Shown here: piece by piece, positions 40,878 to 49,696 of the stretch | Position numbering within the stretch: position 1 is the stretch's first letter | How the letters are laid out: every line of letters starts with the position of its first letter | NCBI GenBank assembly: GCA_029433345.1 | Contig: JAQTHY010000001.1 | Location: forward strand, 930,001 to 994,000 | Origin: Orbaceae bacterium ESL0727 | GTDB taxonomy: Bacteria; Pseudomonadota; Gammaproteobacteria; Enterobacterales; Orbaceae | Direction: 5' to 3' | DNA: 64,000 nt | The notes under the pieces: generated by a model | Told to the model about the DNA's origin: nothing | Database searches by the model: none | Seen by the model: the letters and a program-made list of their open reading frames with translations, nothing else | Made by a program: the position numbers and the translations under genes

Positions 40878-40960
40878 CGTAAGGATTTTTCATTGTTTTC
40901 TTTCCTTATATTCCTTATATTTCATGTTTGCCTGTATATTTATATACAGGCTTTTTTTTT
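40878..40960 (+). ncRNA. Putative small RNA of about 80 nt
   Basis: It is bounded by the promoter above and by a perfect terminator: GCCTGTATA (40930-40938), loop TTTA, TATACAGGC (40943-40951), then nine T. The body is pyrimidine-rich with a repeated TTCCTTATA word and contains no start codon with an SD, so it is unlikely to encode a peptide. It lies divergent from the repressor gene. It may act by base pairing; nothing in the sequence shows its target. It could instead be the leader of tatA with early termination (attenuation). Confidence 0.6.
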
Positions 40961-41271
40961 ATTATTTCACTTACACCATTTTTTACGACTATTTTACTCC
41001 GTTTATTTATCTCTATTATTTTTTTATACGATGGTTTTGTTTCGCTAATCCTTGTCAGTAACATAAGAAAAAAAGCAGTGATAACATTTTGCCTGGTTGC
41101 CTAATGTTTATTTATTTTTAAGGATCCCGCGTCATCATTAAAGCAGAATGAGAATATTGATAAAGTCATCATGAAACTCTATTAAAAGTAGGTTATAATA
41201 GTCAAAGTATTTCCAATCTACTCTATGAACGTTTGGGTAGATAAACAGCCGATAGTTATAGGAGTCTTTCT

Positions 41272-41475
41272 ATGTCATTTAGTATCCCACATTTGTTGGT
41301 TTTTCTTGCTGTTATTATTTTATTATTTGGAACTAAGAAATTGCGTAATTTAGGTTCAGATTTAGGTGCATCACTGAAAGGCTTTAAAAAAGCGATGAGT
41401 GATGATGAAGCTGAAAAAAAAGTAGAAGATAAAACTGACAGCACGGCTAAAACCGATCAAATCGATATTAAATAA
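41272..41475 (+). CDS. tatA: Twin-arginine translocase subunit TatA
   Basis: TatA oligomerises to form the protein-conducting element of the Tat system. 67 residues, somewhat short: a transmembrane helix (about 6-22, LLVFLAVIILLFGTKKL), the FGTKKLRNLGSDLGASLKGFKKAMSDDE hinge and amphipathic helix nearly identical to E. coli TatA/TatE, then a short acidic/Lys tail. It is separated from tatBC by hldE and the repressor gene (about 3.2 kb), against the usual tatABC order. It could be called tatE, but it is the only TatA/E-type gene in the window. GGAG precedes ATG 41272. Confidence 0.92.
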   Translation: MSFSIPHLLVFLAVIILLFGTKKLRNLGSDLGASLKGFKKAMSDDEAEKKVEDKTDSTAKTDQIDIK

Positions 41476-41518
41476 GTTGCATTAATAGCAAGTTATCGGT
41501 ATCGCAAGCAAAAATACG

Positions 41519-42766
41519 ATGAATAATTTTGATATTGCTATTATTGGTGGCGGTTTAGTCGGTTTAGCGACGGCGTGCGCGTTAATAAATGATAACGAAT
41601 CTTACGATCGTGGATTACGCATTGCGGTTATTGATAAGGGCGTGGCCCCTGATTATCTTGCTATTAATAAAGACGCTTTTCCTAATGCGATTACCTCTTT
41701 CAATGAGATCATTCCTTTTGATGAACCGACTGTCCGTGCTTCAGCGATTAATGGCGCAAGTCAACGTTATTTTAAGCAAATAGGTATTTGGGATGCGTTA
41801 TCTCATAGCCACCGAGTACAGGATTTTTTATCGATAGAGGTGTGGGAAAAAATAGGGTCTGCTTATTTACATGCCAATTGTCGCGATTACGGTTATCCAA
41901 ATCTTGGGTGTATCATTGAAAATAAGATGATCCACTATTATCTTATGCAGTTTGCCGCACGCTCTCCACAAATTACTTTTTTTAATCAACAATGCGTAAA
42001 TAGTCTATTTGCTGATGATTATGCTTTTTTGACACTGTCAGATAATACTGTGTTACAAGCAAAATTAGTCATAGGGGCTGATGGCGCGCATTCATGGATT
42101 AGGCAACAAGAAGCGATTCCATTAATTGAGCGGAATTATCGTCATCATGCGGTGATTACGACAGTGACAACAGAATTCCCTCATCAAGCTTGTGCTAGAC
42201 AACTTTTTTACCCAGATGGTATTGTCGCTTTTTTACCACTTTATCAACCGAATAAAAGTTGTTTAGTCTGGTCCACATCGCCCGAACAGGCCGAAGCGTT
42301 ACAGACGATGTCTGCCGATCAATTTAGTGCTGAATTATTCGCCTTAACTGGCGACAAAGTAGGTGTGAGTCATATTGTTAACGAACGGTTACGCTTCCCT
42401 TTGAAAGCGCGTTTTGCTAAACGCTTTGTTAAGCATCGTTTAGTGTTGATTGGTGATGCTGCACATACTATCCATCCTTTAGCGGGACAAGGTGTTAATT
42501 TGGGATTCCAAGATTCAGCATTATTAACGTCAACTATCAAAGCGTTACACCAATCAGGGCAAGATATCGGTATGAGTTGCCATTTCCGTGCATTCCAATT
42601 TACACGTCGCAAAGATACATTAATGATGATGGCGGCTATGCGAACAATACAAGATATGTTTGACGGGCAAAGTAGCGTTAAAAAATGGCTAAGAGCTGCG
42701 GGTATGAATACCATTAATCATCTTTCACCATTGAAAAAACAGTTAATTAAGTATGCAATAGATTAA
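41519..42766 (+). CDS. ubiI: FAD-dependent ubiquinone hydroxylase, UbiI/VisC-like
   Basis: 415 residues of the UbiH/UbiF/UbiI aromatic hydroxylase family. The FAD motif is AIIGGGLVGLATA (about 7-19). The DG motif is VIGADGAHSWIR (about 185). The GD motif is LIGDAAHTIHPLAGQGVNLGFQD (about 305-325). The VEVW-like block EVWEKIGSAYLHANC and HHAVITTV are closest to VisC/UbiI, which adds the C5 hydroxyl in ubiquinone synthesis; UbiF or UbiH cannot be excluded. It lies 43 bases after tatA and may be co-transcribed. An insertion of about 15 residues follows the FAD motif. Confidence 0.85.
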   Translation: MNNFDIAIIGGGLVGLATACALINDNESYDRGLRIAVIDKGVAPDYLAINKDAFPNAITSFNEIIPFDEPTVRASAINGASQRYFKQIGIWDALSHSHRVQDFLSIEVWEKIGSAYLHANCRDYGYPNLGCIIENKMIHYYLMQFAARSPQITFFNQQCVNSLFADDYAFLTLSDNTVLQAKLVIGADGAHSWIRQQEAIPLIERNYRHHAVITTVTTEFPHQACARQLFYPDGIVAFLPLYQPNKSCLVWSTSPEQAEALQTMSADQFSAELFALTGDKVGVSHIVNERLRFPLKARFAKRFVKHRLVLIGDAAHTIHPLAGQGVNLGFQDSALLTSTIKALHQSGQDIGMSCHFRAFQFTRRKDTLMMMAAMRTIQDMFDGQSSVKKWLRAAGMNTINHLSPLKKQLIKYAID

Positions 42767-42817
42767 TTAATTGCACGTTTTATCAGTTAATGTCGATAAT
42801 CATGCAATATAATTAAT

Positions 42818-42880
<63 letters not shown>

Positions 42881-42894
42881 TAAAGCTGCGCGTA

Positions 42895-43947
42895 TTAATC
42901 GAAAGCACAGGCATAAGAGCTTGGAATAAAAGGCGATAATGCAGCTGATGCCGGTGTATGTAATACCCAATAAGGATCGCGCAGAAGCCCACGGCCAACT
43001 GCAATAAGATCAGCATCACCTGTACTTAGCACAAAATCAGCTAAATAGTGATCATCAAGCATGCCAACGGCAATAACCGGCAACTGTGTTGCTTGCTTAA
43101 CTGCACGTGCTAAATAGACTTGATAACCAGCATGAAATGGCGGGGTATGTGATGCAGATAGATGACCATCACCACCACCGCTGACATGTAAGATATCGGC
43201 GCCAGCTGCAGCAAAGCGTTTTGCCATTTTACAACCATATTTAGCATCAAAACCATTTTCGCCATATTCTTGCGCCGAAATTCTCACGATTAAAGGCATA
43301 TCAGCTGGCATCACTGATTTTGCAGCTTTAATGACTTGTTCGCCGAAAAGGAATCTATCTTGTCCATATTCATCAGTACGTAAATTGGATTTAGGTGAAC
43401 TAAATTGGTGAATTAAATAACCATGTGCGGCATGTAACTCAATCGAATCAAAGCCGGCCTCAATAGCGCGCTGTACTGATTGCTTAAACTGTTGAATGAT
43501 GATACTGATTTCATGCTGAGTTAATTCTCGGGGCGTCTGATATTGCCAGCGTTCTCCTGCTTCATTCGCGCCATCATATTTAATTGCCGAAGGCGCTACT
43601 ACATCATCGGTACCTAATGCTTTACGTCCTGCGTGACCAATTTGGATGGCGATTTTTGCATTTTGTGCATGTACGGCATCGACAATGTGTTTAAATTTAT
43701 CACGTTGTTGATCATTCCATAAGCCTAAACAGTTAGGTGAAATACGGCCATTAGGTGCGACATTGGTCATTTCGACAATAATTAAGCCAACTCCACCCAC
43801 GGCACGTGAAACATAATGAACAAAATGCCAATCATTAGGCATGCCATCTTTTGCTTGATATTGGCACATAGGTGGCATGACAATACGATTTTTAACGGAT
43901 AAATTCTTAATTGAAAAAGGGGTATTTAAATAAAACAGCTTTGTCAT
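42895..43947 (-). CDS. NADPH dehydrogenase, old yellow enzyme family (NamA/YqjM-like)
   Basis: 350 residues from ATG 43947, which has AAGGAG eight bases upstream; a GTG three codons earlier lacks that spacing. It is a stand-alone FMN TIM barrel: NRIVMPPMCQYQAKDGMPNDWH (the Cys is typical of the thermophilic/YqjM-like OYE branch), QIGHAGRKA, the catalytic His pair in ELHAAHGYLIHQFSSP, NLRTDEYG, and ADLIAVGRGLLRDPYW. Such enzymes reduce activated C=C bonds or quinones with NADPH and may act in oxidative or electrophile stress. It is single, between ubiI-like and exuT. Confidence 0.92.
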   Translation of the reverse strand: MTKLFYLNTPFSIKNLSVKNRIVMPPMCQYQAKDGMPNDWHFVHYVSRAVGGVGLIIVEMTNVAPNGRISPNCLGLWNDQQRDKFKHIVDAVHAQNAKIAIQIGHAGRKALGTDDVVAPSAIKYDGANEAGERWQYQTPRELTQHEISIIIQQFKQSVQRAIEAGFDSIELHAAHGYLIHQFSSPKSNLRTDEYGQDRFLFGEQVIKAAKSVMPADMPLIVRISAQEYGENGFDAKYGCKMAKRFAAAGADILHVSGGGDGHLSASHTPPFHAGYQVYLARAVKQATQLPVIAVGMLDDHYLADFVLSTGDADLIAVGRGLLRDPYWVLHTPASAALSPFIPSSYACAFD

Positions 43948-44308
43948 AGTGTACACTCCTTACATTAACCAAGTAATATAACCAACGCATATAACCAAGC
44001 AATATAATCAACCATGATGAGTAAATTATCATAATTAATTATTCTCACTGATTAATATAGTACACTACTATATACCGTCATGATCTTAAAAGTGTTATGA
44101 AATTGGGTTATTTTTTGTATATGTACTTTTACGATATCTTGCTTACTGTTTCATCATTTTAAATCATGATGTGACTAAAATGGTAAAACAGTAAACTTAC
44201 CCAATTGTCATAACTTAATTAATAACTGCTTAATTAATCACTTCTTGAAGCACCATCAATATACGTTAACGAATATTATTCATAACCACTAAATTAATAA
44301 ACAGTAGA
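43948..44308. other. Intergenic region with long nested inverted repeat
   Basis: About 360 bases between the OYE start and exuT stop. The middle third is the nested inverted repeat at 44094-44214 (separate entry). The remainder is AT-rich, with no gene seen. Confidence 0.6.
44094..44214. repeat. 121-bp nested inverted repeat
   Basis: Inner arms 44143-44161 and 44176-44194 pair over 18 of 19 positions (one C-A mismatch, one G-T) around a 14-base loop. Outer arms 44094-44108 and 44199-44214 pair over 15 positions with a 1-base bulge (GTTATGA…AATTGGGT against ACCCAATT…TCATAAC). A 34-base unpaired bulge sits on the left side only. Total folding is far beyond an ordinary terminator. It lies between the exuT stop and the OYE promoter. 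Confidence 0.85.
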
Positions 44309-45583
44309 TTAATTCGCTAAAGCTGTTGTTGGCGCTGTTTTGGTTTCTCGAATGAAAGTCCATAGTACAATAGCACCGATTATGTCAAAGAATGCTAAGG
44401 CAATAAAGAAAGGACCAAAACCGATGATATGAACAAAAGCGCCAATAAATAAATTAAAAATTAACTGTCCTATCCATGCGCATGAACCTGCTAAGCCTAC
44501 CGCTGTTGCAACTTCGTTCTTTTTAAAGAGATCACCACCTAATGTAGACGCAACGGTTGATAATAATTGATGTGAAAAACCACCTAAGCTAATTAAGAAT
44601 ACTGCGATATAAGGATTTTCGACAATACTGACTAAACCAATGGTCATCATTAAGACTGCGCCAATGGTAAACGTAATTAAGCGTGAGTTAATTAGACTAA
44701 TCCCACGATCATTAAAGAATTTTGCCACAAAACCGCTAGCAAGACATCCCAAATCAGCCATCAAAAATGGTAGCCAAACAAACATGGCAATCTCTTTTAA
44801 ACTAAAGTGTAATGTTTCAACAAAAAAGATCGGTACCCAGAAATTGATCGTTCCCCACGCTGGATCAGCTAAAAAGCGCGCAATACCAATTCCCCAAAAG
44901 TTTCGTTGTTTCAGAATAACAGCGAAAGAGACCTTCTCTTTTTTGACACTATCCAGGAATTTTTCTTGGCCAGCTTCGATATATTCACGTTCTGCAGGTG
45001 ATAATTTTTTAGAATCTTTCGGATCGCGATAACAGATATACCAGACAATGGCGGCAATTAATGCTAATGAACCTGATACAATAAAAGCAAATTGCCAACT
45101 ATGTAAATAGATACACCACGCGATTAATGGTGGCGCCAGCATAGCACCAAATGATGTTCCCATATTAAATACACCTGAGGCAATACCCCGTTCTTTAGCC
45201 GGGAACCATGTTGTTGCTGTTTTTATTCCCGCAGGAATGGCTGCAGCTTCACTAAATCCCATAATACCGCGCATAAACGCAAGGCCTTGCCAGGTACCGG
45301 TTAAGGCATGCCCCATGGTTGCTAAACCCCAAATTGTGGCACAAATAGCAAAACCAAGCCTTAACCCGATTGTATCTACAAAAAAACCGACTATAGGTTG
45401 TCCAAATGTATAAGCTAATTGGAATGCACTGACAATCCATGAATATTGTTCTTTTGTGATTCCGGTTGATTCTAAAATAGTCGGTGCGGCAATACCTAAT
45501 GCGGTTCTATCCAGGTAATTGATAATAGTGATGGCACAAACCAGTAATATCATATACCAGCGAAAGTGTTTTATTGTTTTCAT
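44309..45583 (-). CDS. exuT: Hexuronate transporter, MFS (ExuT-like)
   Basis: 424 residues, about 12 transmembrane helices, of the anion:cation symporter branch. Blocks shared with ExuT: HFRWYMILLVCAITIINYLDR, SEAAAIPAGIKTATTWFPAKERGIA, FLADPAWGTINFWVPIF and ISLGGFSHQLLS. It should import glucuronate (and possibly galacturonate) with protons. It is the last gene of the minus-strand run uxuB-uxaC-exuT, 81 bases after uxaC. Confidence 0.88.
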   Translation of the reverse strand: MKTIKHFRWYMILLVCAITIINYLDRTALGIAAPTILESTGITKEQYSWIVSAFQLAYTFGQPIVGFFVDTIGLRLGFAICATIWGLATMGHALTGTWQGLAFMRGIMGFSEAAAIPAGIKTATTWFPAKERGIASGVFNMGTSFGAMLAPPLIAWCIYLHSWQFAFIVSGSLALIAAIVWYICYRDPKDSKKLSPAEREYIEAGQEKFLDSVKKEKVSFAVILKQRNFWGIGIARFLADPAWGTINFWVPIFFVETLHFSLKEIAMFVWLPFLMADLGCLASGFVAKFFNDRGISLINSRLITFTIGAVLMMTIGLVSIVENPYIAVFLISLGGFSHQLLSTVASTLGGDLFKKNEVATAVGLAGSCAWIGQLIFNLFIGAFVHIIGFGPFFIALAFFDIIGAIVLWTFIRETKTAPTTALAN

Positions 45584-45664
45584 AATTTATCCTTATTTTT
45601 ATGGGGTAAGCTATTTTTAAAATAAATGACCTTCTTATTATTATGTGACTATCGGCATTCAGTC

Positions 45665-47074
45665 TTATTTAGCGAAATAGTGATCGGCATTGTTAAAGCA
45701 GATATTACGAATCATATTGCCAACCCAATCAAAATCTGCTGGAATTTCGCCATTTTCCATCCAATTCCCTACCATATTGCATAAAATACGGCGGAAATAT
45801 TCATGTCGTGTGAATGATAAAAAGCTCCGCGAATCTGTTAACATGCCGACAAACTGACTCAGTAATCCCATTTGCGATAGCTGGGTAAGTTGACGTTCCA
45901 TGCCATCTTTTTGATCATTGAACCACCAAGCAGAACCGAACTGAATTTTGCCAGCAATATCTGATCCTTGAAAATTGCCGATCATCGTCGCAATCACTTC
46001 ATTATCATTAGGATTTAGGCAATATAAGATTGTTTTTGGTAGCTCATCGGTCAGATCGAGTAGGCCGAGTAACGAAGAGAGTGGTTGAGCAATAGGGCGA
46101 TCACCGATTGAATCAAAACCGGTATCTGGCCCCAATAACTTAAACATGCGTTGATTATTATTACGCAGCGCACCGATATGAAATTGCATTACCCAACCCA
46201 GCTTATGATATTGTTTACCTAACCAAACCAATATGGCCGTACTAAATTGCGCAATTTCGAATTCATCGACTGTTTGCCCTGCTAACCGTTTAATGAGGAT
46301 TTCAGTCAATTTCTGTTCTGATGGGATATCGGCAAAACGTAGGTGATCAATACCATGGTCAGAAGCATTACAACCATGTTTAGCAAAGTGGGCTAACCGT
46401 TTCGTGAGTGCGGACAGTAAGTTATCAAATGAGCTAATCGCAATATCAGTAACTTGACCAAGTTGTGCGATATAATCAGCAAAACCGGGTTGCTCAATTT
46501 TAAATACTTTATCGGGACGCCAGCTTGGCCTCACTTTGGTGAGACAATGTTTATCTTGGGCAATTTGCGCATGATAGTTGAGTGAATCAATCGGATCATC
46601 CGTCGTACCCACTGATTTGACCTTCATTTTGGTCAAAATACCTTGCGTTGAAAAGTCGGGTGTCGCCAACAGCTCATTAGCTTGATGCCAAATCTTATCG
46701 GCACTTTTTTCATTAAAAATGGTATTTGTGATGCCAAACGGACGGCGCAATTCTAAATGTGTCCAGTGATATACTGGATTGCCTAATGTTAATGGTACCG
46801 TTTTAGCCCACATCTGATATTTTTCATAATCCGTCGCATCGCCAGTAATAAATTTCTCATTTACACCTGCTGTTCTAAGTACACGCCATTTGTAGTGATC
46901 GCCTGCGAGCCAAATTTCAGCAAGATTACGAAATTGCTTATTTTTGGCAATATCTTTAGGGGGGAGATGACAATGAAAATCATAAATGGGTTGATTTTCT
47001 GCGTAATCAAAATAGAGCCGTTGAGCTGCATCCGTTTGTAATAAAAAATTATCGTCTAAAAAAGGTTTCATCAT
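45665..47074 (-). CDS. uxaC: Glucuronate (uronate) isomerase
   Basis: UxaC converts D-glucuronate to D-fructuronate (and galacturonate to tagaturonate). 469 residues, the usual length. Metal-binding HCH in [10 protein letters not shown] (about residue 31). [40 protein letters not shown] and [18 protein letters not shown] match the family. It lies 13 bases after uxuB, and is clearly co-transcribed. With no uxaA/uxaB nearby, only the glucuronate branch is complete in this window. Confidence 0.97.
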   Translation of the reverse strand: MMKPFLDDNFLLQTDAAQRLYFDYAENQPIYDFHCHLPPKDIAKNKQFRNLAEIWLAGDHYKWRVLRTAGVNEKFITGDATDYEKYQMWAKTVPLTLGNPVYHWTHLELRRPFGITNTIFNEKSADKIWHQANELLATPDFSTQGILTKMKVKSVGTTDDPIDSLNYHAQIAQDKHCLTKVRPSWRPDKVFKIEQPGFADYIAQLGQVTDIAISSFDNLLSALTKRLAHFAKHGCNASDHGIDHLRFADIPSEQKLTEILIKRLAGQTVDEFEIAQFSTAILVWLGKQYHKLGWVMQFHIGALRNNNQRMFKLLGPDTGFDSIGDRPIAQPLSSLLGLLDLTDELPKTILYCLNPNDNEVIATMIGNFQGSDIAGKIQFGSAWWFNDQKDGMERQLTQLSQMGLLSQFVGMLTDSRSFLSFTRHEYFRRILCNMVGNWMENGEIPADFDWVGNMIRNICFNNADHYFAK

Positions 47075-47087
47075 GTTTTACCTAAAT

Positions 47088-48557
47088 TTATAAAAATAGC
47101 GTTTTGATTGTTTGTTTTGCGCCGTTTTGCTGTAATGAAAGATAATGGTGCGTCACAATTTCACGAAATGGCTGATTATGAGGAAGATCAGTCCCAAAAA
47201 CGGTGTCCAAACTTAATAATGCGTTGACTCTATCAACACCACCATCACTATCATTGACGATCTGTTTGAGTGTATTGACCATCGGATCACGAACATCAAT
47301 AGTCTCGCCGTTGTCATCTATACCGCTGACATAACGCATCCATCCAGCTACACCTAAAGCGAGTAATGAAAAATCCGAATGATTTTTGATATGAAAACGA
47401 ATTGAATCTAACAGGCGTTGAGGCAATTTTTGGGTACCGTCCATCGCAATCTGCCATGTTTTATGTTTTAACGATGGATTAGCAAAACGCTCGAGCAACT
47501 TATCTGCATAATCGTGTAGATTAACCTGATCAGGTACATGGAGTGTCGGCGCTTGCTGCGTGAGCATCAAGGCTTTGGTAGCTTTTCTATAGTTTTCATC
47601 ATTCATACAATCATTAATGTGTTGATAACCGGCCAGGTAACCTAAATACGCCAAAAATGAGTGGCTGCCATTTAACATACGCAGTTTCATCTCTTCATAA
47701 GGCACAACATCATGGACAAACTCAGCACCTACTTCATTCCAGTTGGGGCGACCTGTCACAAAATTATCTTCAATGACCCATTGGATAAAAGGTTCACAAG
47801 CAATACCACACGGATCACTCATTCCCCCCAATACTTTTTTTATTTCACTTAATGTTTCGGCAGTTGCGGCGGGCACAATGCGATCGACCATGGTGCAAGG
47901 GAATGTGGTATTTGTGTCAATCCAAGCGGCTAGTTTCGCGTCGCGTGTTTTGGCAAGGCCTAAGACAGCTTTTTTTAATACCAAACCATTGGCAGGGATA
48001 TTGTCGCAAGACAGTGCCGTAAATGATTTTAGTCCTCGTTGCATGCGTCTATTGAGTGCTTCAACAATCACACCCGGTGCTGACTGGGGCGCTGTTGGGT
48101 TGGCGAGATCGGCTTTTATTAAGGGATTATTCAGATCTAATTCTGCGCCGCCAGGTAAAATGCAGTAACCTTTTTCGGTTACGGTTAATGACACAATTTC
48201 AATCGCAGGATCAGCCATTTTTTCTAAAATAGCGTTGATGCCATCAACTGGCGCGAGTAAAGATTCCTTAACACTACCGATAATAATAGGTGTTTTTGTC
48301 GTGGCACCTTTCTCTAATACGGTATATAAATGATCTTGTTGGCGGATACCTTCAATTAATTGCTCGCCACCCACAATATTGACTTCACAAATTGCCCAAT
48401 CACTTTTACCACTATTTAAAAGGCGGTCGGTAAATAATGCTTGATGGGCGCGATGAAAAGCACCAAAACCGAGATGGACAATCTTGCTCACCATTTTTTG
48501 GCGATCATAATGAGGATAATTTTCGATTGATCGCGGAAGATTCACGAGATTTAACAT
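47088..48557 (-). CDS. uxuB: D-mannonate oxidoreductase (fructuronate reductase)
   Basis: UxuB reduces fructuronate to mannonate with NADH. About 489 residues from ATG 48557; the frame is open to another ATG at 48611. I prefer 48557 because GGTG precedes it at fair spacing, the family similarity (VSKIVHLGFGAFHRAHQA) starts soon after, and the CRP-type site at 48648 would put transcription start almost on the upstream ATG. The catalytic region ENDFVTGRPNWNEVGAEF-type, MLNGSHSFLAYLGYLAGY and TEKGY match mannitol dehydrogenase family members, especially E. coli UxuB. Confidence 0.93.
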   Translation of the reverse strand: MLNLVNLPRSIENYPHYDRQKMVSKIVHLGFGAFHRAHQALFTDRLLNSGKSDWAICEVNIVGGEQLIEGIRQQDHLYTVLEKGATTKTPIIIGSVKESLLAPVDGINAILEKMADPAIEIVSLTVTEKGYCILPGGAELDLNNPLIKADLANPTAPQSAPGVIVEALNRRMQRGLKSFTALSCDNIPANGLVLKKAVLGLAKTRDAKLAAWIDTNTTFPCTMVDRIVPAATAETLSEIKKVLGGMSDPCGIACEPFIQWVIEDNFVTGRPNWNEVGAEFVHDVVPYEEMKLRMLNGSHSFLAYLGYLAGYQHINDCMNDENYRKATKALMLTQQAPTLHVPDQVNLHDYADKLLERFANPSLKHKTWQIAMDGTQKLPQRLLDSIRFHIKNHSDFSLLALGVAGWMRYVSGIDDNGETIDVRDPMVNTLKQIVNDSDGGVDRVNALLSLDTVFGTDLPHNQPFREIVTHHYLSLQQNGAKQTIKTLFL

Positions 48558-48647
48558 TTTTCGCACCATAATTAATTTATTAGTAGACTTTGTGGTTAGA
48601 CATATTTTCATTTATTTAATAAAACTGCACCTCCAATTTTCAAATAA

Positions 48648-48663
48648 TGTGATTTAAATCACT
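48648..48663. promoter_or_regulatory. CRP-type site in the uxuB-uxuR control region
   Basis: TGTGA-TTTAAA-TCACT differs from the ideal TGTGA-N6-TCACA at one position. It lies between the divergent uxuB and uxuR genes. It predicts glucose repression of the glucuronate genes. Confidence 0.7.
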
Positions 48664-48718
48664 AAAATTGGTTTATATTTTATTTTATTTTTGACAATGT
48701 AGGCGTTGTTATATTAAA

Positions 48719-48734
48719 TATTGGTATACCAATA
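48719..48734. promoter_or_regulatory. UxuR/ExuR-type operator
   Basis: TATTGGTATACCAATA is a perfect 16-base palindrome containing TTGGTATACCAA, which I recall as the hexuronate-regulator recognition core. It sits between uxuB and uxuR, about 130 bases before uxuR. The adjacent gene encodes the expected GntR-type repressor. Confidence 0.75.
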
Positions 48735-48866
48735 ATGAGGAAAATTATTTAATCAGCGAGAATTGGTTTACAGAAAAATAAAATGTTCCGATAAAGTTTG
48801 TGATTAGCGTATAATTCAGTAAATAATGTAATGAATAATATGGTTTAAAGAAGGTTGTAAAGTAGC

Positions 48867-49625
48867 ATGACATCATCTAATCGACTTTATCAAGAAATTG
48901 GTAATGAATTAAAATCACTGTTAAAAATGGGCACCTATAAAATAGGTGATCGCCTGCCGCCAGAAAGAGATATTGCTGAAACATTTAGTGTGAGTCGAAC
49001 AGTTGTGCGAGAAGCATTAATTATGTTAGAGCTCGAAAATCTGATTACGGTTAAGAAAGGTTCAGGGGTTTATGTAATTGGTTTACCAGATGATGTGCTA
49101 TCTGAACAAGATAAATTGATCGAAGAGGAAGATTTTGGTCCTTTTGAATTGTTGCAAGCGCGGCAATTAATCGAAAGTAATATTGCTGCTTTTGCTGCAA
49201 CACAAATGGTTAAAACTGATATTCTCGAACTTAGATCGATTTTAGAGCAAGAAAAGCAAGTGTTGTCGCAAGGTATTATGGATGATTATAGCGCGGATGA
49301 GATGTTCCATATTGCGATTGCGCGAGCAACAAAAAATTCCGTATTGGAAGGTTTATTACATGATCTCTGGCAAAAACGCCATGCCAGTAAAATGTGGGAT
49401 AAATTGCATAGCCGAATTACTGATCACAGTTATCGTAAACAATGGCTTTTTGATCATGAAAAAATTTTACAAGCATTACAAATAAAAGATGCGAATGCTG
49501 CTCGTCAAGCGATGTGGCAACATTTAGAGAATGTCAAACAGACATTAATGACAGTTTCAGATAGTGAAGATCCAAACTTTGATGGTTATTTATTTGATTC
49601 TATACCCGTAACGATCGTTAGGTAA
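48867..49625 (+). CDS. uxuR: GntR-family (FadR subfamily) hexuronate regulator, UxuR/ExuR-like
   Basis: 252 residues. A winged helix at the N-terminus (about 5-72: [36 protein letters not shown]) precedes an all-helical FCD effector domain (about 95-230) with the metal-binding H residues in [10 protein letters not shown] and [10 protein letters not shown]. Members bind fructuronate or other hexuronates and release DNA. Neighbours (uxuB/uxaC/exuT divergent, uxuA downstream) and the palindrome between them fit repression of the whole block and itself. ExuR is the alternative name. Confidence 0.9.
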   Translation: MTSSNRLYQEIGNELKSLLKMGTYKIGDRLPPERDIAETFSVSRTVVREALIMLELENLITVKKGSGVYVIGLPDDVLSEQDKLIEEEDFGPFELLQARQLIESNIAAFAATQMVKTDILELRSILEQEKQVLSQGIMDDYSADEMFHIAIARATKNSVLEGLLHDLWQKRHASKMWDKLHSRITDHSYRKQWLFDHEKILQALQIKDANAARQAMWQHLENVKQTLMTVSDSEDPNFDGYLFDSIPVTIVR

Positions 49626-49696
49626 TTACAATAATCTGCATAGTTTGTTTCTATTTCGAATCTGTAAAATCAAGAAAAATAGTTAAGGAGATTAAA

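Larger units (their letters stand above)
40546..41271. other. Gene-poor region upstream of tatA, holding an RNA transcription unit
   Basis: About 725 bases. It holds the repressor's own AT-rich control region, the promoter and terminator of a putative small RNA (separate entry), and after 40961 a T-rich stretch leading to tatA. Two short frames (40650-40850 minus, 40688-40870 plus) have no SD and low-complexity composition, and I do not call them. GGAG before ATG 41272 is the only clear translation signal. Confidence 0.5.

Noticed and set aside
40930-40951. CTGTATATTTATATACAG considered as a LexA box
   Set aside because: The spacing is CTGT-N10-ACAG, not N8, and it is followed directly by nine T, so a terminator is the better reading.
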